Assembly (NCBI GenBank): GCA_003251535.1
Contig: QKFD01000061.1
Location: 1-64,000 of the forward strand
Direction of reading: 5' to 3'
DNA from: Chromatiales bacterium
GTDB taxonomy: Bacteria > Pseudomonadota > Gammaproteobacteria > Thiohalomonadales > Thiohalomonadaceae
DNA: 64,000 nt
A program made the position numbers and the translations under genes. Below the pieces are notes generated by a model that saw only the letters and a program-made list of their open reading frames with translations, was not told the origin of the DNA and made no database searches. Position 1 is the first letter of the stretch; each line of letters starts with the position of its first letter. Shown piece after piece: positions 1 to 8,919 of this stretch.

Positions 1-656
1 GCGCGCTGCAAGCCCACGTTATCCGCCTGAATGCGGTGGGTCAACGACTGACCCGGATGGCGGGACTGGATGATGGGGAGTTTGACTTTGAGCATCCCCC
101 AGCCCAGGGGGGGCCCGATATGACGGATGGTGAGCCCCTACAAGTGGCCGATTTCGTCTCCCAGCTGCGCGAGTTGGAGCTGGAACTGGATGATCGGGAG
201 CAGCAGCTGGGGGTATTGGAGACCCTGCTGATGAACCGACAGCTCCAGGCGGAGGTCCTACCCTCGGGGATGCCGGTGGCCGATGGCTGGGTCTCATCGT
301 ACTTCGGTACCCGCACCGATCCCCTCAATGGCCACAAGGCGTTTCACGCCGGTCTGGACTTTGCGGGTGAAAAGGGGGAGCCGATCATGGCAGTGGCCAG
401 TGGTATTGTTAGCTTCTCCGGCGAGCGCTCTGGTTACGGCAATGTGGTCGAGATCAACCATGGCAACGGTTATGTGACCCGCTATGGCCACAATCAGAAG
501 AATTTGGTACAGGTGGGTGAGACCGTGAAGAAGGGGCAGGTGATCGCCCAACTGGGATCCAGTGGCCGCTCCACGGGGCCCCATCTGCACCTGGAGGTGA
601 CGCTGGACGGTAAGCCGGTGGACCCGCTGAACTACCTGGATCTGGCCAAGAAGTGA
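1..656 (+). CDS. M23 (LytM-type) metallopeptidase, 5' end outside the window
   Basis: The reading frame is open from base 3 through the window edge, so the N-terminus is missing; a GTG at 36 is only an internal candidate. The C-terminal half is a LytM/peptidase M23 domain, a zinc endopeptidase that cuts peptidoglycan cross-bridges in the periplasm or supports amidase activation. Visible zinc-ligand motifs are HAGLDFAG (first His and Asp) and HLHLEV (second and third His), so the domain looks catalytically complete. Upstream of it lies a Glu/Leu-rich stretch of heptad character (QLRELELELDDREQQLGV), typical of the coiled coil that precedes LytM domains. The gene ends 7 bases before the next ORF and lies in the position often held by an M23 peptidase upstream of secA. 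Exact substrate is not predictable. Confidence 0.9.
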   Translation, partial: ALQAHVIRLNAVGQRLTRMAGLDDGEFDFEHPPAQGGPDMTDGEPLQVADFVSQLRELELELDDREQQLGVLETLLMNRQLQAEVLPSGMPVADGWVSSYFGTRTDPLNGHKAFHAGLDFAGEKGEPIMAVASGIVSFSGERSGYGNVVEINHGNGYVTRYGHNQKNLVQVGETVKKGQVIAQLGSSGRSTGPHLHLEVTLDGKPVDPLNYLDLAKK

Positions 657-663
657 TACGCGG

Positions 664-1146
664 ATGAGTAGCCACCCGGAGAGCACAAGAAGAGATGTCG
701 CCGCCGCCGCTTTGCGTCGGCTGCGGGAGCTCGTCTGGGTTGCCCCGGCCCTCATTCTGACGGTCTGCTTTGTGCCGACCCTGGCGGCCGAACATGCCGC
801 CACTGGGGAGCTATCGCTCGCCATTGTGCGTGCTTGGCTCGATACCGCGACCCCGGGCCCCTCTGATCAGCCCGATCTACCCCCTCCGACGGTAGCTAAT
901 AGTGGGGTACCGCGGCCGGTCTGGTCTCCAGCGCTGCGCAGCCAGCCCCTGGCAGCAGAGGTGGTGGCATGGCAGCCCGCTGCCGATGAACCACTCCTCC
1001 TAGCATCCACTGATCTATTACTCGCCCCCCCTCACCCCGTGGTCAGCGAGGGGTTGGCCTTTATTCCCATTACCAGCCCCCTCCGGCAACTCTCTCCTGC
1101 TGGCTGCGCCTACGCGCCGCCCATCCGCGCCCCGCCCCTCGGCTGA
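664..1146 (+). CDS. Candidate SecM-like secretion monitor with RAPP-type arrest motif
   Basis: A 160-residue protein of no recognisable enzymatic family, between the M23 peptidase and secA, which is the secM position in the conserved gammaproteobacterial block. Seen: an Arg-rich n-region (residues 9-21), a hydrophobic core (about 22-41) with a plausible signal-peptidase site near TLAAEHA, a Pro-rich unstructured middle, and the C-terminus CAYAPPIRAPPLG, with R155-A156-P157-P158 five residues from the end of the coding frame including the stop. Known: E. coli SecM (170 residues) ends in GIRAGP plus four residues and stalls the ribosome to raise secA translation; RAPP or RAPG motifs define the ApdP/ApdA/ApcA class of arrest peptides, in which the Pro-tRNA fails to react. 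Inference: the protein stalls its own translation until pulled by the Sec machinery, de-repressing secA. The start ATG has only a weak ribosome binding site and sits 7 bases after the previous stop, so it is probably co-translated. Confidence 0.75.
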   Translation: MSSHPESTRRDVAAAALRRLRELVWVAPALILTVCFVPTLAAEHAATGELSLAIVRAWLDTATPGPSDQPDLPPPTVANSGVPRPVWSPALRSQPLAAEVVAWQPAADEPLLLASTDLLLAPPHPVVSEGLAFIPITSPLRQLSPAGCAYAPPIRAPPLG

Positions 1147-1157
1147 ACTGATCGTCC

Positions 1158-1226
1158 TCCATTTTGGTGCCATCTGTGCGCTCTATAGCGCGCTGGGCAC
1201 GTTGTCTATCGCATTGAAAAATTGGG
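1158..1226 (+). promoter_or_regulatory. Stem-loop region between the arrest ORF and secA
   Basis: Twenty bases after the ORF stop, 1167-1171 (GTGCC) pairs with 1196-1200 (GGCAC), and inside it 1176-1181 pairs with 1188-1193 (one G-U) around a six-base loop. A weaker outer pairing is possible between 1158-1165 (TCCATTTT) and 1218-1226 (AAAATTGGG, one bulge). That would cover the only purine-rich stretch (GGG at 1224-1226) ahead of the secA ATG. This resembles the E. coli secM-secA arrangement, where a stalled ribosome opens a helix that hides the secA ribosome binding site. The inner hairpin is plain in the sequence; the outer helix and its role are inference. Confidence 0.5.
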
Positions 1227-1233
1227 AAATATT

Positions 1234-3984
1234 ATGGTCAGCAAGTTTCTTAGCAAGGTATTCGGCAGCCGCAATGATCGTCTGGTCAAGCGGCTTCGTA
1301 AGACGGTCAATCAGATCAATGCCCTGGAGCCCGAACTCCAGAAGCTCTCCGACGACGAGCTTTCCGCCAAGACCGTGGAGTTCCGCCAGCGCCTGACGGA
1401 CGGCGCCACCCTCGACTCCCTGTTGCCAGAGGCGTTTGCCGTGGTGCGCGAGGCCTCCCGGCGGGTACTCGGGATGCGTCACTTTGATGTACAGATGATC
1501 GGCGGCATGGTCCTCCACAGCGGCAAGATTTCAGAGATGCGCACCGGTGAGGGTAAGACCCTGGTGGCGACCCTACCGGCCTATCTCAACGCCCTGCCCG
1601 GCAAAGGGGTCCACGTCATCACGGTGAATGACTATCTGGCCCGCCGCGACTCCGGTTGGATGGGGCAGCTCTATGAGTTCCTGGGGATGACCACTGGCGT
1701 GGTGGTGGCCGGGATGGATCACGCCTCCAAGCAGGCGGCCTATGGCGCCGATATCACCTATGGCACCAACAACGAGTTTGGCTTTGACTACCTGCGCGAC
1801 AACATGGCCTTCTCGTTGGCAGAAAAGGTGCAGCGTCCGCTCTACTTCTGCATCGTGGACGAGGTGGACTCCATCCTGATCGACGAGGCCCGTACTCCGC
1901 TGATCATCTCCGGCCCCGCGGAGGACTCCTCAGAGCTTTACATCAACATGAACCGCATCATCCCCCACCTGGTGCTGGCTGCCTCAGAGGAGTCGGAGGG
2001 GGACTATAGCGTCGATGAGAAGGCCAAGCAGGTCCACCTCACCGAGGCGGGGCAGCAACATGCCGAGGAGCTGATGCAGCAGCACGGTCTGTTAAAGCCG
2101 GAGGATAATCTCTACGACGCCGCCAACATCGCCCTGGTTCACCACCTGAATGCCGCGCTGCGGGCCCATGCGCTCTTCTCCAAGGATGTGGAGTACATCG
2201 TCAAAGATAGCCAGATTGTCATTGTTGACGAGTTCACCGGCCGTACTATGCCGGGTCGGCGCTGGTCGGATGGCCTGCATCAGGCCATCGAGGCCAAGGA
2301 GGGGGTCCACATCCAGAACGAGAACCAGACCCTCGCCTCTATCACCTTCCAAAACTATTTCCGTATCTACGACAAGCTCTCTGGTATGACCGGCACGGCC
2401 GATACCGAGGCCTATGAGTTCCAGCAGATCTATGGTCTGGAGGTGGTGGTGATCCCCACCAACCGCCCCATGGTGCGTAACGACATGGGTGATCTGGTCT
2501 ACCTGACGGCAAAAGAGAAGTTCGATGCCATCATCGAGGACCTCAAGGATTGCCATCAGCGTGGTCAGCCGGCGCTGGTAGGCACCACCTCCATCGAGAC
2601 CTCTGAGTATCTCTCGGGTCTGCTCCACAAGGCCGGTATCCGTCACGAGGTGTTGAACGCCAAGCAGCATGAGCGCGAGGCGGAGATCGTCGCCCAGGCC
2701 GGTCTACCGGGGGCGGTGACCATCGCCACCAATATGGCGGGTCGTGGTACCGATATCGTGCTTGGTGGGAGTCTCCAGGTGGAGCTGGCCAAGCTCCAGG
2801 CGGCAGAGGCCGAAGAGTCTGCCCTCGCCCAGGCACGGGAGGCGTGGGAGGCGCGTCACCAGCAGGTATTGGATGCCGGCGGGTTGCACATCATCGGCAC
2901 GGAGCGGCACGAGTCACGGCGTATCGATAATCAGCTGCGGGGACGTTCTGGCCGCCAAGGCGATCCCGGTTCTAGCCGCTTCTACCTCTCTTTGCAGGAC
3001 AACCTGATGCGTATCTTCGCCTCCGATCGGGTGGCGGGCTTGATGCAGAAGTTGGGGATGCAGGAGGGGGAGGCGATCGAACACCCATGGGTCACCCGGG
3101 CTATCGAAAATGCCCAGCGCAAGGTCGAGGGGCACAACTTCGATATCCGTAAGCAGCTGCTGGAGTATGACGATGTAGCCAACGACCAGCGGCGAGTGAT
3201 CTATGAACAGCGCAACGAACTGCTGGCTGAGGAGGATATCTCCGAGACCATCAAGGCGGTGCGGACCGATGTATTGAATGCCCTCATCGACCAGTACATC
3301 CCGCCCCAGAGTCTAGAGGAGCAGTGGCATGTGGCGGAGCTGGAGGAGGCGCTGACACGGGAGTTTGGTCTGCAGTTGGCCATCCAAGGTTGGTTGGAGA
3401 GCGACAACAATCTCCATGAGGAGACCCTGCGCGAGCGCATCCTGCAGGAGATGGAGGGGGAGTACACGACTAAGGAACAGATGGCCGGTGCCCCGGTGAT
3501 CCGCCACTTTGAGAAGGCGGTGATGCTGCAAACCTTGGACACCTTCTGGAAAGAGCATCTGGCGGCCATGGACTACCTGCGTCAAGGGATCCATCTGCGG
3601 GGCTATGCCCAGAAGAACCCGAAGCAGGAGTACAAGCGAGAGGCCTTTGAGCTGTTTGAGCAGATGCTGGAGCGGATCAAGCGCGAGGTGATCACCATCT
3701 TGTCGCGGGTGCAGGTGCGGGCTGAAGAGGATGTGGCCGCGGTGGAAGAGCAGCGCCGGCGGCAGGCGAGTGGCCTTATGCAGTATCAGCACGCCCCGGC
3801 GGCCGCTTTGGGTGATCTCTCTGCCGATGGCGAGGCGCCGGCCCCGACGCCAGCACCTGCTGCGGCTTCAGCCGCACCGGAGGAGACCCCATTTGTGCGG
3901 GAGGGGCGCAAGGTGGGCCGCAATGAGCCCTGCCCCTGCGGTTCTGGCAAGAAGTATAAGCACTGCTGTGGCCAGCTGGCGTAA
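1234..3984 (+). CDS. secA: Preprotein translocase ATPase SecA
   Basis: SecA is the motor ATPase that pushes unfolded preproteins through SecYEG. The 916-residue length and the N-terminus [16 protein letters not shown] match the family, which is why the ATG at 1234 is preferred over the in-frame TTG at 1222. Seen: Walker A MRTGEGKT (about residue 102-109), DEAD-type Walker [14 protein letters not shown], the second nucleotide-binding half with [10 protein letters not shown], a long helical scaffold, a Pro/Ala-rich linker, and the C-terminal zinc-binding tail [17 protein letters not shown] that contacts SecB and ribosomes. No good Shine-Dalgarno sequence precedes the start; only a GGG lies 8 bases upstream, which fits translation controlled by the preceding ORF and leader structure. 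Confidence 0.98.
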   Translation: MVSKFLSKVFGSRNDRLVKRLRKTVNQINALEPELQKLSDDELSAKTVEFRQRLTDGATLDSLLPEAFAVVREASRRVLGMRHFDVQMIGGMVLHSGKISEMRTGEGKTLVATLPAYLNALPGKGVHVITVNDYLARRDSGWMGQLYEFLGMTTGVVVAGMDHASKQAAYGADITYGTNNEFGFDYLRDNMAFSLAEKVQRPLYFCIVDEVDSILIDEARTPLIISGPAEDSSELYINMNRIIPHLVLAASEESEGDYSVDEKAKQVHLTEAGQQHAEELMQQHGLLKPEDNLYDAANIALVHHLNAALRAHALFSKDVEYIVKDSQIVIVDEFTGRTMPGRRWSDGLHQAIEAKEGVHIQNENQTLASITFQNYFRIYDKLSGMTGTADTEAYEFQQIYGLEVVVIPTNRPMVRNDMGDLVYLTAKEKFDAIIEDLKDCHQRGQPALVGTTSIETSEYLSGLLHKAGIRHEVLNAKQHEREAEIVAQAGLPGAVTIATNMAGRGTDIVLGGSLQVELAKLQAAEAEESALAQAREAWEARHQQVLDAGGLHIIGTERHESRRIDNQLRGRSGRQGDPGSSRFYLSLQDNLMRIFASDRVAGLMQKLGMQEGEAIEHPWVTRAIENAQRKVEGHNFDIRKQLLEYDDVANDQRRVIYEQRNELLAEEDISETIKAVRTDVLNALIDQYIPPQSLEEQWHVAELEEALTREFGLQLAIQGWLESDNNLHEETLRERILQEMEGEYTTKEQMAGAPVIRHFEKAVMLQTLDTFWKEHLAAMDYLRQGIHLRGYAQKNPKQEYKREAFELFEQMLERIKREVITILSRVQVRAEEDVAAVEEQRRRQASGLMQYQHAPAAALGDLSADGEAPAPTPAPAAASAAPEETPFVREGRKVGRNEPCPCGSGKKYKHCCGQLA

Positions 3985-4108
3985 GTAGGCTAGGGGTAGC
4001 CGGCTTGGGGCGGGTACCCCTTCCGTCAGCGGGGGACTATGCCGTGTTAAGCGTTGGTCGTAGGATCCGCATCCTCTATTTAGGTCTGCTTCAGAAGGGT
4101 GAGCAATC

Positions 4109-5323
4109 ATGGCTGTAGGGCTCTCATCGACACTCCCGGATCTGTTGCCGGTGGCTGGTTTCCAACTGGGTACTGCGGCGGCGGGGATCAAGAAACCGGG
4201 ACGGCGCGATCTGGTGGTGATGGCCCTGGCGCCAGGGAGTCACTGTGCTGGGGTCTTTACCCGTAATGCCTTTTGTGCCGCACCGGTCACGGTGGCGAAA
4301 GAGCACCTGGCAACCACAACGCCACTCTATTTAGTCGTCAACACCGGCAATGCCAATGCGGGCACTGGGAGTCAAGGGATGGCGGCCGCCAGGGCCACCT
4401 GTGCCGCCTTGGCCAGTGCGGTTGGTTGTACTGCTGAGGCGGTGTTGCCCTTCTCCACCGGGGTCATCGGGGAGCCACTGCCACTGGAGCGGATCGTGGC
4501 CGGATTGCCTGTGGCCTGTGCCGCCTTGAGCGAGACCGGTTGGGAGGAGGCGGCTCACGGCATTATGACCACCGATACCGTACCGAAGGGGGCTTCAATC
4601 CAGATCTCACTGCCTGGTGGGGTGGTGACCCTCACCGGTATTGCCAAAGGGGCGGGTATGATTCGCCCGAACATGGCAACCATGCTCGCCTTCATCGCCA
4701 CCGATGCCGTTATCGACCCGACGCTGCTGCAACAGCTGGTGCGAGAGGCGGCAGAGCACTCTTTCAATCGCGTAACGGTGGATGGCGACACCTCCACCAA
4801 TGACTCCTGCATATTGGCCGCCACTGGCACGAGCGGGGTCACGGTGGCCACTGGGGAGGCGTTGACCGCGTTCCAGGCGGGCCTACTCCAGGTGTGCCGA
4901 GAGCTTGCCCAGGCCATCGTCCGCGATGGTGAAGGGGCGACCAAGTTCATCACGGTGGAGGTTATGGGGGGGCGTGATGCTGCCGAGTGCCTCCAGGTGG
5001 CCTATACCGTGGCGCACTCGCCGCTGGTCAAGACGGCATTCTTTGCCTCTGATCCCAACTGGGGGCGTATCTTGGCGGCAGTGGGACGGGCCGGGGTGGC
5101 CGATCTCGATCTGGACGCCATCACCATCCATCTCGGTGATGTCTGCATTGTGCGGTGTGGCGGACGGGATGAGGCCTACCGAGAGGAGGCCGGGGCCGCG
5201 GTGATGAAGGCAGAGGAGATCACCATCCGCATTGATCTATGCCGGGGGAGTGCCCGCGAGCAGGTCTGGACCTGTGACTTCTCCTATGACTATGTGCGCA
5301 TCAACGCCGAGTATCGCACCTGA
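4109..5323 (+). CDS. argJ: Bifunctional ornithine acetyltransferase / N-acetylglutamate synthase
   Basis: ArgJ moves the acetyl group from N-acetylornithine to glutamate and so recycles it in cytoplasmic arginine synthesis; many members also make N-acetylglutamate from acetyl-CoA. The 404-residue length is usual for the family. Seen: the oxyanion-hole segment NTGNANAGTG (about 73-82), the self-cleavage site [14 protein letters not shown], where the Thr near residue 191 becomes the N-terminal nucleophile of the beta chain, and the conserved C-terminus [10 protein letters not shown]. Spacing of 124 bases from secA and no shared function suggest a separate transcript. E. coli lacks this gene at this place (mutT follows secA there), so argJ is an insertion relative to that order. 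Confidence 0.97.
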   Translation: MAVGLSSTLPDLLPVAGFQLGTAAAGIKKPGRRDLVVMALAPGSHCAGVFTRNAFCAAPVTVAKEHLATTTPLYLVVNTGNANAGTGSQGMAAARATCAALASAVGCTAEAVLPFSTGVIGEPLPLERIVAGLPVACAALSETGWEEAAHGIMTTDTVPKGASIQISLPGGVVTLTGIAKGAGMIRPNMATMLAFIATDAVIDPTLLQQLVREAAEHSFNRVTVDGDTSTNDSCILAATGTSGVTVATGEALTAFQAGLLQVCRELAQAIVRDGEGATKFITVEVMGGRDAAECLQVAYTVAHSPLVKTAFFASDPNWGRILAAVGRAGVADLDLDAITIHLGDVCIVRCGGRDEAYREEAGAAVMKAEEITIRIDLCRGSAREQVWTCDFSYDYVRINAEYRT

Positions 5324-5391
5324 CGTTTGGGGGGCGCGCTGTGTTAGTCGTGCCTCCCCCAACTCCCTCTTGTAAAGTCGAGGTACTGGGT

Positions 5392-6366
5392 ATGACGCAG
5401 TTCATCGACACCACCTCCTATCTGCACGTTGTAGCCGCGGCCATCATGCGTGCCAGCGATGGGGCGCTGTTGTTGGCCCGCCGGCCAGAACATCTACATC
5501 AGGGGGGGCTGTGGGAGTTCCCTGGTGGCAAGGTGGAGGCGGCGGAGTCTACGGAGCAGGCGTTGGTGCGGGAGCTAGAGGAGGAGTTGGGCATCACCGC
5601 ACGTCGGTTTCGCCCACTTATCCGCGTCGCCCATTGTTATCCAGATCGGAATGTTCTGCTGGATGTCTGGCAGGTTGAGGCGTTTGATGGGAGCCCCCAT
5701 GGACGTGAGGGACAGGCAACCGCGTGGGTGGTGCCCAGTCAGCTGGGGGAGTTGCAGTTCCCCGCTGCCAATGCCCCGATTGTGACCGCCTGCCGCCTCC
5801 CCGAGCGCCTATTGATCACCCCTGATCCCGGTGCTGAAGTGCGCTGGTCCGGGTTCCTCCAGCGCCTGGCCCAGGTAGTGGCCAGCGGAGTGGGGCTGGT
5901 GCAGCTACGCGCCAAATCGCTGTCCGTTGCGCAGATGCGTCGGCTGGCCCGGGAGGCTACGGCGATCGTACATGCCGGCGGGGCACAACTGATGCTCAAC
6001 ACGGAGGCCCCTATAGAAGGGATTGAGGTGGATGGGCTCCATCTCAGCTCTACTGGCTTGCAACGTTGGCGTGAGCGGCCTGTCGGGGCAGATAGGTGGC
6101 TCTCCTGTGCCTGTCACTCGGTGGCAGAGCTGGCGATGGCGCAACAGCTAGGCTGTGATTTTGTCTTGGCCTCACCGGTGAAGGCAACGGCGAGCCACCC
6201 CCAGGCCACGCCGTTAGGCTGGTCAGGCTTTGAGCAGATCACTCAGTTAGCTCGCATCCCGGTCTATGCCTTGGGCGGGGTCGGAAGCGAGGACCTCGCA
6301 ACCGTATGGCGCCATGGGGGTCAGGGGATCGCCGCGATTCGATCGCTATGGGGAACGGTGGATTAG
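5392..6366 (+). CDS. MutT Nudix hydrolase fused to a ThiE/TenI-like domain
   Basis: The N-terminal third is a MutT-type Nudix hydrolase, expected to clear 8-oxo-dGTP from the nucleotide pool. Its Nudix box runs from GGKVEAAESTEQALV through RELEEELGI (about residues 46-69), with the metal-binding REXXEE core intact. The remainder resembles the thiamine-phosphate synthase fold (TenI/ThiE), with the C-terminal phosphate-binding ALGGVGSED followed by GIAAIRSLW. This MutT-ThiE fusion is known in gammaproteobacteria and need not be an active ThiE. The ATG at 5392 is chosen because GAGG (about 5380) lies 9 bases upstream and the product starts close to the Nudix fold; the frame is also open from a GTG at 5341. 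It is the mutT of the secA-mutT-yacG block and converges on yacG. Confidence 0.9.
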   Translation: MTQFIDTTSYLHVVAAAIMRASDGALLLARRPEHLHQGGLWEFPGGKVEAAESTEQALVRELEEELGITARRFRPLIRVAHCYPDRNVLLDVWQVEAFDGSPHGREGQATAWVVPSQLGELQFPAANAPIVTACRLPERLLITPDPGAEVRWSGFLQRLAQVVASGVGLVQLRAKSLSVAQMRRLAREATAIVHAGGAQLMLNTEAPIEGIEVDGLHLSSTGLQRWRERPVGADRWLSCACHSVAELAMAQQLGCDFVLASPVKATASHPQATPLGWSGFEQITQLARIPVYALGGVGSEDLATVWRHGGQGIAAIRSLWGTVD

Positions 6367-6373
6367 TCCGTTT

Positions 6374-6571
6374 TTAGTTGGGTTTGTCTGGAGGGCCTTC
6401 GCTATTGGCCTGCTCCCAGGGATCCACTGGATCTCCGGGGATGCGATGCGACTCATCGGCCCACGCCCCTAGATCAATGAGCTTGCAACGCTCGCAACAG
6501 AACGGCCGCCACTTCTGGTCGGGGGTCCAGGGTACCTCTTTACCGCAGTTGGGGCAGCGTACTGTCGTCAT
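6374..6571 (-). CDS. yacG: DNA gyrase inhibitor YacG
   Basis: A 65-residue zinc-finger protein that in E. coli binds GyrB and blocks gyrase DNA binding. Four cysteines lie in the family pattern: [11 protein letters not shown] (CX2C) and [14 protein letters not shown] (CX3C). The acidic, Pro-rich tail ([15 protein letters not shown]) is also typical. Its ATG overlaps the zapD stop by four bases (ATGA), so it is the last gene of the coaE-zapD-yacG string and is probably translated by coupling. Confidence 0.95.
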   Translation of the reverse strand: MTTVRCPNCGKEVPWTPDQKWRPFCCERCKLIDLGAWADESHRIPGDPVDPWEQANSEGPPDKPN

Positions 6572-7335
6572 AGCAGGCAGCAGGTCAGTTTGAACTCAAC
6601 ACTCTCTTTGGTCGGTTGTGCCCGGCTCCAATCTTGTGGTTCTAGGAAGCGGACAGAGAAGCGGTGTTTGCCACCACTCACTTCGGGGTACCAAGGAGAG
6701 TCCCCCGGCAAGGTGATGCGCACCAGTTGAAAGGGGAGGGTGGGATCGAGGGAGTGTTGATAGGTCCCCGCCTCAGCTAGGCGGGCAGTGGGCTCGGCAC
6801 TGCCCCTAATGAGTTTTAGCACCAGCTCGACCGATTTACGGATAGGATCGAGTGTTGCTAACCACTCTTCTTGATCTTGGCGGCGCTGTGCTGCCGGCAG
6901 GTGGAGCCAGCGCTGGAGTACGGGAAGATCGAAATCACAGGTCCCGCCAGGGATGCTGCTACGTTGGCGGATGGAGGTGATGAAATCGTTATCGCGGAAC
7001 TCATGACCTAGCTGTGCCCCCCGCTCATGCAACACCGAGGTGAGGCGCTGGAGCCAGTGCAAAATATTGCCCAGCTGCTCGCTGTCGATATCTTCCCTAT
7101 CGGTTAATGGCTTCAGGGTGGTGATGTTGCGTTCAAGCTCTTTCAGCAACTCTGTTTTGAGATCGCTGCGGCTCACCACCGTCAACAGCTCCATCAAGGC
7201 CCCTAGGGTGGCTCGACTATCCCAGGGACTCTCTCCAGCGCAGAAGTGTTTCGCTTGGCGAAACAGCAGCTCCAGTCGTAGGAAAGTACGGATCCGCTCA
7301 TTCAGCGGGTGTTCGTAAGTAACGGGTTTGGCCAC
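6568..7335 (-). CDS. zapD: Cell division protein ZapD
   Basis: ZapD binds the FtsZ C-terminal tail and bundles FtsZ filaments at midcell. The N-terminus [19 protein letters not shown] is the family signature, and the 255-residue length and mixed helix/beta order fit. Later visible blocks are [15 protein letters not shown] and the C-terminal beta-rich [12 protein letters not shown]. It starts with GTG, lies 15 bases downstream of coaE and overlaps yacG by four bases. The zapD-yacG-coaE grouping is conserved across gammaproteobacteria. Confidence 0.95.
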   Translation of the reverse strand: MAKPVTYEHPLNERIRTFLRLELLFRQAKHFCAGESPWDSRATLGALMELLTVVSRSDLKTELLKELERNITTLKPLTDREDIDSEQLGNILHWLQRLTSVLHERGAQLGHEFRDNDFITSIRQRSSIPGGTCDFDLPVLQRWLHLPAAQRRQDQEEWLATLDPIRKSVELVLKLIRGSAEPTARLAEAGTYQHSLDPTLPFQLVRITLPGDSPWYPEVSGGKHRFSVRFLEPQDWSRAQPTKESVEFKLTCCLL

Positions 7336-7350
7336 TGGAATCGTAGCTGG

Positions 7351-7959
7351 TCAGTTGTCGGAGCGGGTCGCTGCGAGGCCGAGGTAGCGGTGGTGGAGCG
7401 ACTCCACCTGTGCTGCCAAGCCATCGAGGCGGTCTTCGTTGACGATCACATCATCCGCTGCTGCAAGGCGCTGATCCCGAGAAAACTGCGTGGCGATTAT
7501 AGCACGCACCTGATCTCGGCTCGCCCCATCGCGCTGGCAGGCCCTGGTGAGTTGGGTCGCTTCACTGGCATCGATCACTAGCACTCGGTCCACCCAGATG
7601 CGCCAACCCGCTTCAAGCAGCAGAGGTACCACCCAGACAGTATAGGCACTCTCCGCGGAGCGGGAGTGCTCCTCCATTTGGTTCAAGATACGGGGATGGA
7701 GGATCGCTTCGAGTTGGAGGCGCTTGTCTGGGGCATCGAATACGAGAGTGCGCATCTGCCGGCGATCAAGCTCGCCACTGGCACTAAGCACCTGGGGACC
7801 GAAACAGCGGACCACCTCTGCCAGCCCTTCACTGCCACGGCAAACCACCTCCCGAGCGATCTCATCGGCATCGAGCACGGTGACGCCTAAGGCAGCAAAA
7901 TGCGTGGCTACCGTGCTCTTCCCGCTACCGATCCCGCCCGTCAGTCCAATCTTCAACAC
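7351..7959 (-). CDS. coaE: Dephospho-CoA kinase
   Basis: CoaE carries out the last step of coenzyme A synthesis, phosphorylating the ribose 3'-OH of dephospho-CoA. The P-loop GLTGGIGSGKST lies at the very N-terminus; DADEIAREVV (substrate binding) and RACQRDGASRDQVRAII (lid region) follow. The GTG at 7959 is preferred over a TTG at 7968 because AGAGG lies 9 bases before it, giving a product of about 202 residues, a normal length. The gene follows pilD after 39 bases and precedes zapD closely, so it probably belongs to the pil-coaE-zapD-yacG transcript. Confidence 0.95.
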   Translation of the reverse strand: MLKIGLTGGIGSGKSTVATHFAALGVTVLDADEIAREVVCRGSEGLAEVVRCFGPQVLSASGELDRRQMRTLVFDAPDKRLQLEAILHPRILNQMEEHSRSAESAYTVWVVPLLLEAGWRIWVDRVLVIDASEATQLTRACQRDGASRDQVRAIIATQFSRDQRLAAADDVIVNEDRLDGLAAQVESLHHRYLGLAATRSDN

Positions 7960-8007
7960 GGCCGCCAACCTCTAACCATTGAAATCGGTATGCCGTGTGC
8001 CAAAGGG

Positions 8008-8898
8008 CTAAGAGACTGACCCCAGGTAGGCCTTAGTTAGCTCATCGCCCCAGAGCATGGCAATCCAACCGGCGGCTGCGAGGTAGGGACCAAAGGAGAT
8101 GGGGATATCGCGGCCATGTTGGCGTAGCAGGACGAGGAAAATTCCCACTATGGCCCCCACGACGGAGGAGAGGAGGATGACAATGGGCAGGATCTGCCAG
8201 CCAAACCACGCCCCAAGCATGGCCAGGAGTTTGAAGTCTCCGTACCCCATGCCCTCCTTGCCAGTGGCAAACTTGAAGAGCTGGTAGATGGTCCAGAGTG
8301 TCATGTAACCGGCTACCGCACCGATGACGCTGGAGCCTAGATCGGTAAAACCCCAACCAAAGTGGGATAGCAAAATGCCGATCCAGAGAAACGGCAGGGT
8401 AATGTCGTCAGGAAGTAACTGGTGATCGAAATCGATAAAAGTGAGGGCAATGAGCGCCCAGGTGAGCAGGATGCCAGCTGCCGCCATGCTACCGAAGCCC
8501 AACTTCCAGGCCACAATGCCAGCGAGCAGACCCCCTAACGCCTCGACAATGGGGTAGCGAACGGATATAGGGCCACGACAGTGGCGGCATTTGCCCCCCT
8601 GTAAGAGCCAGCTAATAAGGGGGATATTCTCCAGCGCTGAGATGGCATGGCCGCAGTGGGGGCAGCGGGAACCCGGACGAGCGAGGGTGAAAGGCTCCTC
8701 TTCAGCTGTACCATTAGCTTGGTGAGCAGTGTCGCTAGCTAGAAGCTCACGACACTGCCGCCGCCAATCAGCTTCCATCATGATGGGGAGGCGGTAGATC
8801 ACGACATTAAGAAAGCTACCTACGATAAGGCCAATCACTACCACCGCAGCGACGAATATAAAGAGATGGCCTTCTAGTAGCGTCTGAATCTCTCCCAT
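8008..8898 (-). CDS. pilD: Type IV prepilin leader peptidase/N-methyltransferase PilD
   Basis: PilD is an inner-membrane aspartyl protease that cuts the short leader of type IV prepilins and pseudopilins and methylates the new N-terminal Phe. Seen: a first membrane helix, then a cytoplasmic domain with two CXXC pairs (CPHCGHAI and CRHCRGPI) for the methyltransferase part, then seven further hydrophobic segments. The catalytic aspartates are in FIDFDHQLLPD and in GYGDFKLLAMLGAW. The 296-residue length is usual. It lies 21 bases after pilC in the same direction. Confidence 0.97.
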   Translation of the reverse strand: MGEIQTLLEGHLFIFVAAVVVIGLIVGSFLNVVIYRLPIMMEADWRRQCRELLASDTAHQANGTAEEEPFTLARPGSRCPHCGHAISALENIPLISWLLQGGKCRHCRGPISVRYPIVEALGGLLAGIVAWKLGFGSMAAAGILLTWALIALTFIDFDHQLLPDDITLPFLWIGILLSHFGWGFTDLGSSVIGAVAGYMTLWTIYQLFKFATGKEGMGYGDFKLLAMLGAWFGWQILPIVILLSSVVGAIVGIFLVLLRQHGRDIPISFGPYLAAAGWIAMLWGDELTKAYLGSVS

Positions 8899-8919
8899 CT
8901 GGCTATGCCCTTTGTGCCC

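Noticed and set aside
1061-1069. Pairing of TATTCCCA in the arrest ORF with the secA start region as the controlling helix
   Set aside because: A ribosome stalled at RAPP would lie well downstream of this segment and leave it free to pair, the opposite of what induction needs; the 1158-1165 helix is a better candidate.
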